Part shown: piece after piece, positions 1-6,352 of the stretch
Position numbering within the stretch: position 1 is the first letter of the stretch
Layout: each line of letters begins with the position of its first letter
Assembly: GCA_017551845.1 (NCBI GenBank)
Contig: JAFZKR010000160.1
Coordinates: forward strand, 1 to 19,892
Source of the DNA: Bacteroidaceae bacterium
GTDB taxonomy: Bacteria > Bacteroidota > Bacteroidia > Bacteroidales > Bacteroidaceae
DNA length: 19,892 nt
Direction of reading: 5' to 3'
The notes under the pieces: model-generated
Databases searched by the model: none
Told to the model about the DNA's origin: nothing
Seen by the model: the letters and a program-made list of their open reading frames with translations, nothing else
Translations under genes and position numbers: made by a program

Positions 1-984
1 TGAACCCAGTACATCAACTATCTTATGGATGTACATCTTCTTCATGTTGTCACGGGCTGGTTTAAGGTACTGACGCGGATCAAAGTGACTGGGATTCTCA
101 GCCAGATACTTGCGTACGGCAGCGGTCATGGCCAGACGTGAATCAGAGTCAATGTTGATCTTGCAAACAGCGCTCTTTGAAGCCTCGCGGAGCTGCTCTT
201 CAGGAATACCTACTGCATCAGGCAGTTTGCCACCGAATGCGTTGATGGTATCAACCTCTTCCTGAGGAACTGAAGATGAGCCATGGAGAACAATGGGGAA
301 GCCGGGGAGCTTCTTCTCAATCTCATGCAGGACATCGAATGCCAATGGAGGAGGAACCAGCTTGCCGGTCTTGGGGTCACGTGTGCATTGCTCGGGCTTA
401 AACTTATAAGCACCGTGTGAAGTACCTATTGAGATAGCCAGTGAATCGCAACCTGTGCGGGTAGCAAAATCGATGACCTCCTCAGGCTTAGTATAGTGTG
501 ACACTTCACTTGCCACTTCATCCTCGACGCCAGCCAGAACGCCAAGCTCAGCCTCAACGGTCACGTCATACTTGTGAGCATACTCAACAACCTTCTTGGT
601 CAGAGCGATGTTATCCTCATAAGGAAGAGCCGAACCATCAATCATAACTGATGAGAAGCCCATGTCAATACAATCCTTGCAGAGTTCGAAACTATCACCG
701 TGGTCAAGATGAAGAACAATCTCAGGATGAGCGCAGCCAAGTTCTTTGGCATACTCGACAGCACCCTGTGCCATGTAACGTAGGATAGTGGCGTTAGCAT
801 AATTGCGGGCACCTTTTGATACCTGCATGATAACCGGTGACTTGGTCTCGACAGCAGCCTGTACGATAGCCTGCATCTGCTCCATAGTGTTGAAATTGAA
901 TGCCGGAATAGCATATCCGCCCTTGACGGCTGCGGCAAACATTGCGCGGGTGTTAACTAGACCCAAATCTTTGTAGCTTACCAT
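1..984 (-). CDS. fba: Fructose-bisphosphate aldolase, class II (3' end cut by window edge)
   Basis: Zinc-dependent aldolase of glycolysis and gluconeogenesis: it reversibly splits fructose 1,6-bisphosphate into dihydroxyacetone phosphate and glyceraldehyde 3-phosphate in the cytoplasm. 328 codons are open to the left edge; the family form in Bacteroidales is roughly 334 residues, so only a few C-terminal residues are missing. Visible motifs are HLDHGD (catalytic Asp94, zinc His95), VEAELG near 143-148, GTSHGAYKF (His190), LHGSSSVP (His234) and NIDSDSRLA near 277-285, which is the phosphate-binding end of the site. The chosen start is ATG at 984 (MVSYKDLGLVNTRAMF), which matches the usual family start; an in-frame ATG two codons upstream (990) is also possible. 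The gene is divergent from the L31 gene and appears to be monocistronic on this side. The identity is very secure. Confidence 0.96.
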   Translation of the reverse strand, partial: MVSYKDLGLVNTRAMFAAAVKGGYAIPAFNFNTMEQMQAIVQAAVETKSPVIMQVSKGARNYANATILRYMAQGAVEYAKELGCAHPEIVLHLDHGDSFELCKDCIDMGFSSVMIDGSALPYEDNIALTKKVVEYAHKYDVTVEAELGVLAGVEDEVASEVSHYTKPEEVIDFATRTGCDSLAISIGTSHGAYKFKPEQCTRDPKTGKLVPPPLAFDVLHEIEKKLPGFPIVLHGSSSVPQEEVDTINAFGGKLPDAVGIPEEQLREASKSAVCKINIDSDSRLAMTAAVRKYLAENPSHFDPRQYLKPARDNMKKMYIHKIVDVLGS

Positions 985-1032
985 AATCATGTAATTTTAT
1001 TTAGTGAATATTTGTCCTCTACCTTTTTGCCG

Positions 1033-1040
1033 CGAAATTA
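1033..1040 (-). promoter_or_regulatory. Weak candidate -7 box for the aldolase gene
   Basis: On the minus strand this reads TAATTTCG, one mismatch from the Bacteroides -7 consensus TAnnTTTG, and it would give a leader of about 45 bases before the aldolase ATG. I see no convincing TTTG-type -33 element 19 bases upstream. A second near-match with one extra spacer base lies at 1095-1103. The assignment is tentative. Confidence 0.25.
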
Positions 1041-1079
1041 CAATCTTAATCTCCTATTTTCATAAAATGCAGCAGAAAG

Positions 1080-1088
1080 TTATCCACA
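1080..1088 (+). promoter_or_regulatory. Perfect match to the DnaA-box consensus, isolated
   Basis: The nine bases TTATCCACA match the classical DnaA box exactly. The site sits in the 247-base divergent intergenic region between fba and rpmE2, next to an A+T-rich run (1089-1130). There is no second box beside it, so this is not a recognisable origin. It could be a DnaA-responsive regulatory site or simply chance. Confidence 0.3.
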
Positions 1089-1128
1089 CTTTCACAAAGT
1101 TTAAGTATTAAAAAAAACATATCATATC

Positions 1129-1159
1129 ATTGTGCAAATGAGAAAAAGCAGTATCTTTG
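1129..1159 (+). promoter_or_regulatory. Bacteroides-type promoter of the L31 gene
   Basis: The -7 box TATCTTTG at 1152-1159 matches TAnnTTTG. The -33 element ATTG at 1129-1132 (consensus TTTG) is separated from it by exactly 19 bases, the canonical Bacteroides primary-sigma spacing. Transcription should begin near 1165, giving a leader of about 70 bases before the L31 start codon. The leader contains no obvious terminator-type hairpin. Confidence 0.75.
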
Positions 1160-1237
1160 CGCGCTGAAACCCCCATACATAAGTTCCGCCTATATTCCGG
1201 CAGACACATAATGGAGTAATTAAAAACAAAATAAGTT

Positions 1238-1495
1238 ATGAAAAAAGGTATTCATCCCGACAATTATCGTCCTGTTGTTTTCAAGGACATGTCAAACGGC
1301 GATTGCTTCCTTTCCCGCTCAACCTGCGCCACCAAGGAGACTATCGAATTCGAAGGTCAGACCTATCCCCTGATCAAGATTGAAATCTCTAACACTTCTC
1401 ATCCGTTCTTCACCGGTAAGTCAAAGCTGGTCGATACCGCAGGACGCGTGGACAAGTTCATGAGCCGCTACGCCAAGAGCAGAGGGACCAAGTGA
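1238..1495 (+). CDS. rpmE2: 50S ribosomal protein L31, type B
   Basis: A component of the large ribosomal subunit, at the central protuberance and bridging to the small subunit. The 85 residues contain the family signature [17 protein letters not shown], the central [21 protein letters not shown] and the C-terminal [13 protein letters not shown]. The protein lacks the CxxC zinc-binding cysteines of type A L31; only two isolated cysteines are present, so this is the zinc-free paralogue class. It is a single-gene transcription unit with its own promoter (1129-1159) and terminator (1512-1547). The ATG at 1238 is the only sensible start. The identity is very secure. Confidence 0.97.
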   Translation: MKKGIHPDNYRPVVFKDMSNGDCFLSRSTCATKETIEFEGQTYPLIKIEISNTSHPFFTGKSKLVDTAGRVDKFMSRYAKSRGTK

Positions 1496-1511
1496 TTATC
1501 AAAAATCATAC

Positions 1512-1547
1512 AAAAGAAGCCGATGCGATGCATCGGCTTCTTTTTTT
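1512..1547. terminator. Strong intrinsic terminator, probably bidirectional
   Basis: A perfect 11-base-pair stem, GAAGCCGATGC at 1516-1526 paired with 1530-1540, closes a three-base loop (GAT) and is followed by seven T residues on the plus strand. Four A residues precede it, so the minus-strand transcript also meets a hairpin followed by a short U run. It lies 17 bases after the L31 stop and 19 bases past the 3' end of the DUF3256 gene, so it can end both convergent transcription units. Confidence 0.9.
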
Positions 1548-1565
1548 CCCGATTCAATACAACCG

Positions 1566-2192
1566 TTATCTCCTGAACTTTTTACCAGTCCAAATGAAGC
1601 GTATAGGCTCATCATTGAACCAGGATCTATAACACTCAGCATCCTCACCTATATAATCAAGTGAAGTATAACGGAACTCCAATGTATTGTCGATGGCTGT
1701 TATTGACTGCAGACGCAGCAGGGACTGCTCCTTGAGGAGCGCGAGTGAATCATTCTTGAGAGCCTCCTTCGTCAGATAATCGTCAAGCCCAGGGAGCTTG
1801 ATCAAACGTTTGCTGTCAATACGTGTCCAGTCTTCGTTATAGAAAGACAAGCGGGAATCCTCATATCCGGCTGTAACTGTCTTGATAAGACAAATCAGAT
1901 TAGTACCGTCCCTGCGTGGATAAAGTATCATCTCCAACCTGCCCGACTCCGAGGTCAGGACAGTGAGCGAACGGTCCGAGAATTCAGTCATCACGCTTTC
2001 GCCTCCCAGTTTGTTCCTTACACGCGCTTTCATACCGCTATCCAGATAGTCCAGAAAATCCATACGCTCACTCCTGGAAAGCGTAGGCAATATTGAATCA
2101 GGCATTTCAACGAACAGGGTTCTCAAATCAACTGCACCAGCCATTGACACGGCAAGAACCAAAACAGATAATATAGTGGCAGTTTTTCTCAT
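1566..2192 (-). CDS. DUF3256 family exported protein of unknown function
   Basis: A 208-residue protein I assign to DUF3256, a Bacteroidetes-restricted family of about this size with no known activity. The N-terminus is a signal peptide: MRKTATILSVLVLAVSMAGA has a short basic start, a hydrophobic core and a small-residue cleavage region near residue 20. The mature part is mixed alpha/beta with no catalytic motif that I recognise and no lipobox cysteine. It opens with a segment typical of the family (DLRTLFVEMPDSILPTLS). The gene starts one base after the truA stop and is the last gene of a five-gene minus-strand operon. Its periplasmic location contrasts with its RNA-modifying neighbours, so linkage may reflect shared expression rather than shared function. 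Family assignment is from memory of its sequence style. Confidence 0.85.
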   Translation of the reverse strand: MRKTATILSVLVLAVSMAGAVDLRTLFVEMPDSILPTLSRSERMDFLDYLDSGMKARVRNKLGGESVMTEFSDRSLTVLTSESGRLEMILYPRRDGTNLICLIKTVTAGYEDSRLSFYNEDWTRIDSKRLIKLPGLDDYLTKEALKNDSLALLKEQSLLRLQSITAIDNTLEFRYTSLDYIGEDAECYRSWFNDEPIRFIWTGKKFRR

Positions 2193-2193
2193 A

Positions 2194-2946
2194 TCACTCT
2201 TTCAATATAATGTCGTCCGGATATTCTATTTTGTGCAGGAAAAGGCCCTGTGCCGGAGCAGAATCACCCGCTGAACATCGGTCCCTCTTAATTATTACTC
2301 GACTAAACTCCTCAATGGTCATACGGTGACGTCCCACCTCCATAAGTGTCCCCACTATGGCACGAACCATATTGCGAAGAAAACGGTCGGCTGTAATGGT
2401 GAACACCCACCGGTCATCAGACAACCTCTCCCACGAGGCTTCAGTCACGTGACAGTCATTGGTTCTGGTATCCGTATGGAGTTTGCTGAAACTGGTGAAA
2501 TCTACCGTTGAAAGCAGCAGTTCCGCAGACTGATTCATAAGTTTAAAATCAGGTTCGTTGAGCAGATACCATGAATAGTTCCTTAGGAACGCACTCTTGG
2601 CAGAAGTCACGTAATATTTATATGTTCTGGATATAGCGTCAAAACGGGCATGAGCATCTGCCCGTACAGGATATATGCGGTGTACAGCTATGTCTGACGG
2701 CAAAATTCCATTCAGTTTGTGCTTCATCCATTCACAATCCTGTGACTCCTCCAGATCAAAATGCGCTATCATCTGAGAGGCATGGACACCAGCATCGGTA
2801 CGCCCGGCACCCGTCACATCAACCTTTTGGCGCAGGAACAGTGCAAGAGCATCCTCTATTGTCTGCTGCACCGACGGAGAATGCTGTTGTATCTGCCATC
2901 CGCTATAGTCTGTGCCGTCAAACTCTATGTCAGCAAAGTATCTCAT
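2194..2946 (-). CDS. truA: tRNA pseudouridine(38-40) synthase TruA
   Basis: Converts uridines 38, 39 and 40 of the tRNA anticodon stem-loop to pseudouridine. At 250 residues it has the usual length. The hallmark GAGRTDAGVHA carries the catalytic aspartate, Asp51. The N-terminal FDGTDYSGWQIQ and the C-terminal FLRNMVRAIVGTLMEVG are also diagnostic. I use the ATG at 2946 because it forms a TGATG overlap with the rsmE stop, a typical coupled start; a TTG one codon upstream could be called instead but is less likely. It lies between rsmE and the DUF3256 gene in a tightly packed operon. Confidence 0.96.
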   Translation of the reverse strand: MRYFADIEFDGTDYSGWQIQQHSPSVQQTIEDALALFLRQKVDVTGAGRTDAGVHASQMIAHFDLEESQDCEWMKHKLNGILPSDIAVHRIYPVRADAHARFDAISRTYKYYVTSAKSAFLRNYSWYLLNEPDFKLMNQSAELLLSTVDFTSFSKLHTDTRTNDCHVTEASWERLSDDRWVFTITADRFLRNMVRAIVGTLMEVGRHRMTIEEFSRVIIKRDRCSAGDSAPAQGLFLHKIEYPDDIILKE

Positions 2947-3650
2947 CAATGTTTCTGTCCTGCCATATTCATTATATGCACCGCCGCAATTGCGGCAGTT
3001 TCAGTACGCAGACGTGAGGGACCAAGTGAAACAGGCTTAAAGCCTGCCACCAGCGCCATATCTATCTCAGCCTGACTGAAGTCACCCTCCGGACCTATGA
3101 GCACCAGACTGTCATGTCCCGGCACAACGGCATCCTGCAACAGCACCTTGCTGCCCGACTCGCAATAGGCTATAAACTTGTCACCCTCAAAACCGTGTTC
3201 CACAAAACTACGGAATGAGGTCATTCCGTTCAGAGCAGGTAAAATAGCTTTCTGTGACTGTTTCATTGCTGAGACAGCTATCTTCTCAATACGCTCCATC
3301 TTGATGACATCACGCTCGGAATGCTCTGACCTAAGGAAAGTAATCTCATCCACACCTATCTCTACAGCCTTCTCAACAAACCACTCGTTACGTTCCATCA
3401 GCTTAGTGGGTGCGACCGCAATATGCAGATGTCCTGTCCAAAGCGGTTCCTGTAGCTCTCTGTCCACCACATGTACCATACAACGTTTGCCTGATGCAGC
3501 ACTTATCACAGCATCATAAAAGGCACCTTTCCCGTCGGTGAGACGCAAGCGGTCGCCCTCTTTCATTCGCAGCACTCGGATGCAGTGACCCGCTTCCTCG
3601 GCAGGAAGTTCCGTTTCATCGGATATTTCAGGAGCGTAAAAGAGCCACAT
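2946..3650 (-). CDS. rsmE: 16S rRNA (uracil(1498)-N3)-methyltransferase RsmE
   Basis: SPOUT-superfamily enzyme that methylates N3 of U1498 in helix 44 of 16S rRNA, using S-adenosylmethionine. It has 234 residues from the ATG at 3650 (MWLFYAPEI), which matches the common family opening. An upstream TTG at 3662 is in frame but would add four untypical residues. The N-terminal PUA-like part contains HCIRVLRMKEGDRLRLTDGKG. The C-terminal knot holds the SAM-binding motifs IGPEGDFS and LGPSRLRTETA. The last base pair of its stop is shared with the truA start. The upstream nuclease gene ends 8 bases before its start. Identity is secure. Confidence 0.95.
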   Translation of the reverse strand: MWLFYAPEISDETELPAEEAGHCIRVLRMKEGDRLRLTDGKGAFYDAVISAASGKRCMVHVVDRELQEPLWTGHLHIAVAPTKLMERNEWFVEKAVEIGVDEITFLRSEHSERDVIKMERIEKIAVSAMKQSQKAILPALNGMTSFRSFVEHGFEGDKFIAYCESGSKVLLQDAVVPGHDSLVLIGPEGDFSQAEIDMALVAGFKPVSLGPSRLRTETAAIAAVHIMNMAGQKH

Positions 3651-3658
3651 GACACGGT

Positions 3659-4243
3659 TCAAATAATGTTTTCATCGGACTCATCGTCCTGTCCACGGCT
3701 GTTGATCTCATCTCTCAGCCTTGCAGCAAACTCGTAGTTCTCACTTGCCACAGCCTGTGCCATAGCCTCCCTTAGTACTTTAGTACTTGCAGTAGCTATA
3801 GGAAGGGAGTAAGCACCGTTTGACTCCATCCTGATGCAATTACCGTTAAGCAATTCCTCCTCAATATATACCGGCACCTTGCTGCGCACAGCAAGCGCAA
3901 GTGCATCAGAAGTACGACTGTCTATATACACCATATTCCCCTCCCTCTCAATAAACAGATGGGAATAAAAGATTCCGCCGTTGATACGGTAGATGTCAAC
4001 CTCTGTCAATGTCCCGTCAAATGAGCTGAGAGTCTTGAGGAACAGGTCATATATTCCGGGACGAGGCATTCTATGATTGTATAGCGTAACGGCTATTGCC
4101 TGTGCTTCGAGAGGGCCGACAAGTACAGGAAGGCATCGTGTGCCGCCCTTCTCCCTTAGAATCACCACCAAGGCAAGGTCGGAAGGCATCCTGTTAAGTA
4201 TCTCCGCCACCTCAAGTTCAACTTTTCTGTTCCCTTCCATCAT
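3659..4243 (-). CDS. Bifunctional nuclease (BFN/DUF151) domain protein with C-terminal UVR motif
   Basis: Residues about 5-135 form a BFN/DUF151 domain, recognised from LPVLVGPLEAQAIAVTL, YDLFLKTLSSF and YIDSRTSDALALAVRSKVPVYI. The family was named for a plant protein reported to have RNase and DNase activity; bacterial members are mostly uncharacterised, so actual nuclease activity here is an inference. Residues about 155-182 (TKVLREAMAQAVASENYEFA and following) form a UVR helical hairpin like those of UvrB, UvrC and ClpC adaptors, suggesting a protein-docking tail. The tail ends in an acidic stretch. The start lies inside the 3' end of the permease gene (about 26-base overlap); ATG at 4243 or 4240 are equally plausible. 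Length is about 194 residues. Confidence 0.85.
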   Translation of the reverse strand: MMEGNRKVELEVAEILNRMPSDLALVVILREKGGTRCLPVLVGPLEAQAIAVTLYNHRMPRPGIYDLFLKTLSSFDGTLTEVDIYRINGGIFYSHLFIEREGNMVYIDSRTSDALALAVRSKVPVYIEEELLNGNCIRMESNGAYSLPIATASTKVLREAMAQAVASENYEFAARLRDEINSRGQDDESDENII

Positions 4244-5504
4244 CAAAACCCTTTATCTCCCTGAAAAACAACATCATCAATATATACAATAAAAGTGCAA
4301 AGGCTGCAAAGACAAGCCATGCACCTCTCCAGTTTCCAAGCGTATAGAACCTTCCGCCCACACTTTGTGAAAAAGTAAACAGGTTTACTACATACTGTAC
4401 GGATATCATGCCTACCGACGCACCGAACCCACTTGTCATCATTACCAAAACGCCCTGTGCACTGGCACGTCGTTCAGGTGAAGTATTCTTGTCAACATAT
4501 ATCGATGAGGCCACATTGAAGAAATCAAATGCGAGACCGTACATGACCATAGAGAGAATCAGCATCCAGGCACCGCCTCCGGGATTACCATACGCAAGAA
4601 GTATATAACGGACCATCCACGCAAGGGCGGCAATGAGAAACACCCTTTTCACTCCCAATTTCCGCAGGCTGAATGGGATGAGCAGCACGCAAAGAGCCTC
4701 GGATATCTGTGAAAGGGAAAGCACAAACATGGAATTGCCAACGAGAAGTGAACCCGCATACTTTTCATCCAATGCGAAACTGTCAAGAAACGGACCCGCA
4801 AAACCGTTGGAGATATGCAGGCATACTCCGAATCCCATTGAGAGCAGGAAGAACAGGGCCATCTCCCTACGTCTGAACAGTTGGAAGCCCTTGTATCCCA
4901 TTACCGATGCCAGCCCCTGCCCGATGCTTTTCCCTGCTCTTCCGCATGCTGGAAGCGATAGGCAGTAAATGGCCATCACAAGTCCGGCCACAGTCCTGAA
5001 CACCAATTGTAAATATGACGTGGAGATACCCATGAAGTTCACCGCCCACATGGAACAAATAAAACCTACTGTTCCCCAAACCCTGATATGAGGGAAATCC
5101 ACTGCAGAGTCACGTTCCTCACCTTCAATCAATTTGAAACATACCGTATTGGAAAGTGATATGGTGGGAACAAAAAAGAGGACACCCATCGAAAACGGTA
5201 CGAATATCTGTGAGAAAGCATACTCCCCTTTGCTGCAGGATAGAGCAGCGACACCCATGAAAAGAGCCGATAAAAGATGACATAATGACAGGAGTCGGTC
5301 CGCACGTACATAGCGGTCCGCAATTATTCCGCACAAAGCCGGCATGAAGAGCGAAGTGATACCCTGCGCAGCGAAGAACCACCCGATACGGCCACCCAGA
5401 CCCACACTTGCCAGAAACATACCTATAGAAATAAGGTATGTACCCCATACTGCATACTCCATGAAAACCATCAGGCTGAGCCGGAACTTGAGTAAGTTGT
5501 CCAT
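4218..5504 (-). CDS. nupG: Nucleoside:H+ symporter of the NupG/XapB (NHS) branch of the major facilitator superfamily
   Basis: Inner-membrane proton symporter predicted to import nucleosides. The resemblance to E. coli NupG is strong along the protein: an N-terminal helix ending in WGTY, FMPALCGIIADRYV after the second helix, VDFPHIRVWGTVGF in the middle, then GLAFDFFNVASSIYVDK and ERRASAQGVLVMMTSGFGA near the end. About 12 hydrophobic segments are visible. I place the start at the ATG at 5504 (MDNLLKFRLSLMVFMEYAVWG) because it aligns with NupG to within two residues and because the nearest promoter would start transcription almost on top of the other in-frame ATG at 5528. The protein is then 428 residues. 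It heads the operon with the nuclease, rsmE and truA, which hints at nucleoside salvage, but substrate specificity is not proven by sequence. Confidence 0.88.
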   Translation of the reverse strand: MDNLLKFRLSLMVFMEYAVWGTYLISIGMFLASVGLGGRIGWFFAAQGITSLFMPALCGIIADRYVRADRLLSLCHLLSALFMGVAALSCSKGEYAFSQIFVPFSMGVLFFVPTISLSNTVCFKLIEGEERDSAVDFPHIRVWGTVGFICSMWAVNFMGISTSYLQLVFRTVAGLVMAIYCLSLPACGRAGKSIGQGLASVMGYKGFQLFRRREMALFFLLSMGFGVCLHISNGFAGPFLDSFALDEKYAGSLLVGNSMFVLSLSQISEALCVLLIPFSLRKLGVKRVFLIAALAWMVRYILLAYGNPGGGAWMLILSMVMYGLAFDFFNVASSIYVDKNTSPERRASAQGVLVMMTSGFGASVGMISVQYVVNLFTFSQSVGGRFYTLGNWRGAWLVFAAFALLLYILMMLFFREIKGFDDGREQKS

Positions 5505-5533
5505 TTTAGGACTTAGGTTTGTCTCCATCAGTG

Positions 5534-5541
5534 CAAACTTA
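5534..5541 (-). promoter_or_regulatory. -7 box of the permease-nuclease-rsmE-truA operon
   Basis: On the minus strand this reads TAAGTTTG, a full match to TAnnTTTG. No clear TTTG is found 19 bases upstream, so the -33 element is weak or absent. Initiation would fall near 5529, supporting translation from 5504 rather than 5528. Confidence 0.55.
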
Positions 5542-5592
5542 GATAAAAATACTGATTTAAGCAGGTTCGCCCATAAGATTATGAGACCAAAA

Positions 5593-5610
5593 ATATCAAA
5601 GTGATATCAA
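5593..5610. repeat. Short inverted/direct repeat in the -33 region
   Basis: ATATCA at 5593-5598 and TGATAT at 5602-5607 form a 6-base inverted repeat with a 3-base spacer. ATATCAA also recurs directly 11 bases apart, about one helical turn. The repeat takes the place of a -33 element in the promoter at 5617-5624. It is short and A+T-rich, so chance is a real possibility. Confidence 0.3.
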
Positions 5611-5616
5611 TTTTAC

Positions 5617-5624
5617 TATTTTTG
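5617..5624 (+). promoter_or_regulatory. -7 box of the small EF-hand-loop protein gene
   Basis: TATTTTTG matches TAnnTTTG and lies 28 bases before the ATG at 5653, giving a leader of roughly 22 bases. The -33 region has no canonical TTTG. Instead, a short perfect inverted repeat (ATATCA-AAG-TGATAT, 5593-5607) and a direct repeat of ATATCAA (5593-5599 and 5604-5610) occupy it, which could be an activator or repressor site. Confidence 0.6.
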
Positions 5625-5652
5625 CAGACATACATTTTAAAACTACAACTAT

Positions 5653-6111
5653 ATGGCATCACTTAACGATTTGATTCTGCAGCAGGTTAAATCGGCAGCA
5701 GGAGGTATGGAAATTCCGTCAGGCCTGAAGGACCAGATTTTCGGCGGACTAACTGAATCGGTTCTCGGAAGTCTCACACAAACAGCCACAAAATCAGGAG
5801 GCATCGATCAGATTACCCAGTTAGTTACAGGTAAGACCAAAGCTTCATCAAGCCCGGTCACAGCTCTTGCCACCCAACTCTTCACGAAAAACGTGTTGAA
5901 CAAGCTCAATCTCGGTTCATCGGCTTCAGCTATAAGCGGTCTGGTTCCCGTTGTAATGGGAAAACTTTCCAACATCATTAAAGATCAGGACGGTGATGGT
6001 GACATAGACCTGAATGATCTGCTCATAGCACTTAAAGGCGGGAACAAGGGAGCCGGCTCCATTCTTGGCAGCGCTACAGGAATCCTGGGCGGACTGTTCA
6101 AAAAGAAATGA
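5653..6111 (+). CDS. Small glycine/serine-rich protein with one EF-hand-like loop; function unknown
   Basis: A 152-residue protein with no signal peptide, no strong membrane helix and no family I can name with confidence. Most of it alternates short helices with Gly/Ser/Thr-rich turns, recalling DUF937-like proteins, but I cannot confirm that. Residues about 110-121 (DQDGDGDIDLND) fit the EF-hand calcium loop with Asp at positions 1, 3, 5, 9 and 12, Gly at 6 and Ile at 8; Asp instead of Glu at position 12 is tolerated in dockerin-type loops. The C-terminus is GSILGSATGILGGLFKKK, a possible amphipathic or glycine-zipper tail. It is monocistronic, with its own promoter and a hairpin downstream (6187-6219). 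Cytoplasmic location is the default reading. Confidence 0.85.
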   Translation: MASLNDLILQQVKSAAGGMEIPSGLKDQIFGGLTESVLGSLTQTATKSGGIDQITQLVTGKTKASSSPVTALATQLFTKNVLNKLNLGSSASAISGLVPVVMGKLSNIIKDQDGDGDIDLNDLLIALKGGNKGAGSILGSATGILGGLFKKK

Positions 6112-6186
6112 TTTCCACAAGTTCTTCAGGTCTTATGCGGACCGTGATATAAGAAGAATAGACTCTGTACCACAGGCAATAGAAGC

Positions 6187-6219
6187 AAAACGGGAGGTAT
6201 CTCACGACACCTCCCGTTT
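6187..6219. terminator. Hairpin terminator between convergent genes
   Basis: An 11-base-pair stem (AAACGGGAGGT at 6188-6198 with 6209-6219) closes a 10-base loop. The GC core CGGGAGGT/ACCTCCCG is perfect. U runs are short on both strands (three T on plus, four T on minus), so termination may be moderate. It lies 76 bases after the stop of the small EF-hand-loop gene and also faces transcripts leaving rlmI. The rest of the 241-base gap (6112-6352) is A+T-rich with no further gene that I can support. Confidence 0.65.
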
Positions 6220-6352
6220 AAATTAAATCTAATACCATGAAAAACACATGACAAAGATATGCGTTAAATTTATATGCAATAAATATTCAGGAAAATTTTT
6301 TTGAAAATTAACAATATTTTGCATTTATCTCTAAGAAGATGCAACACATCGT

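Noticed and set aside
1166..1237. Possible autoregulatory leader structure for L31
   Set aside because: Only weak CCG/CGG pairing is visible and I know of no such leader described for type B L31 in Bacteroidetes.
3772..3787. Tandem TTAGTACT-TTAGTACT inside the nuclease gene, a possible phase-variation slip site between the BFN and UVR parts
   Set aside because: Only two copies of an 8-base unit encoding an ordinary Ser-Thr-Lys-Val-Leu stretch; too short to be a convincing slippage tract.
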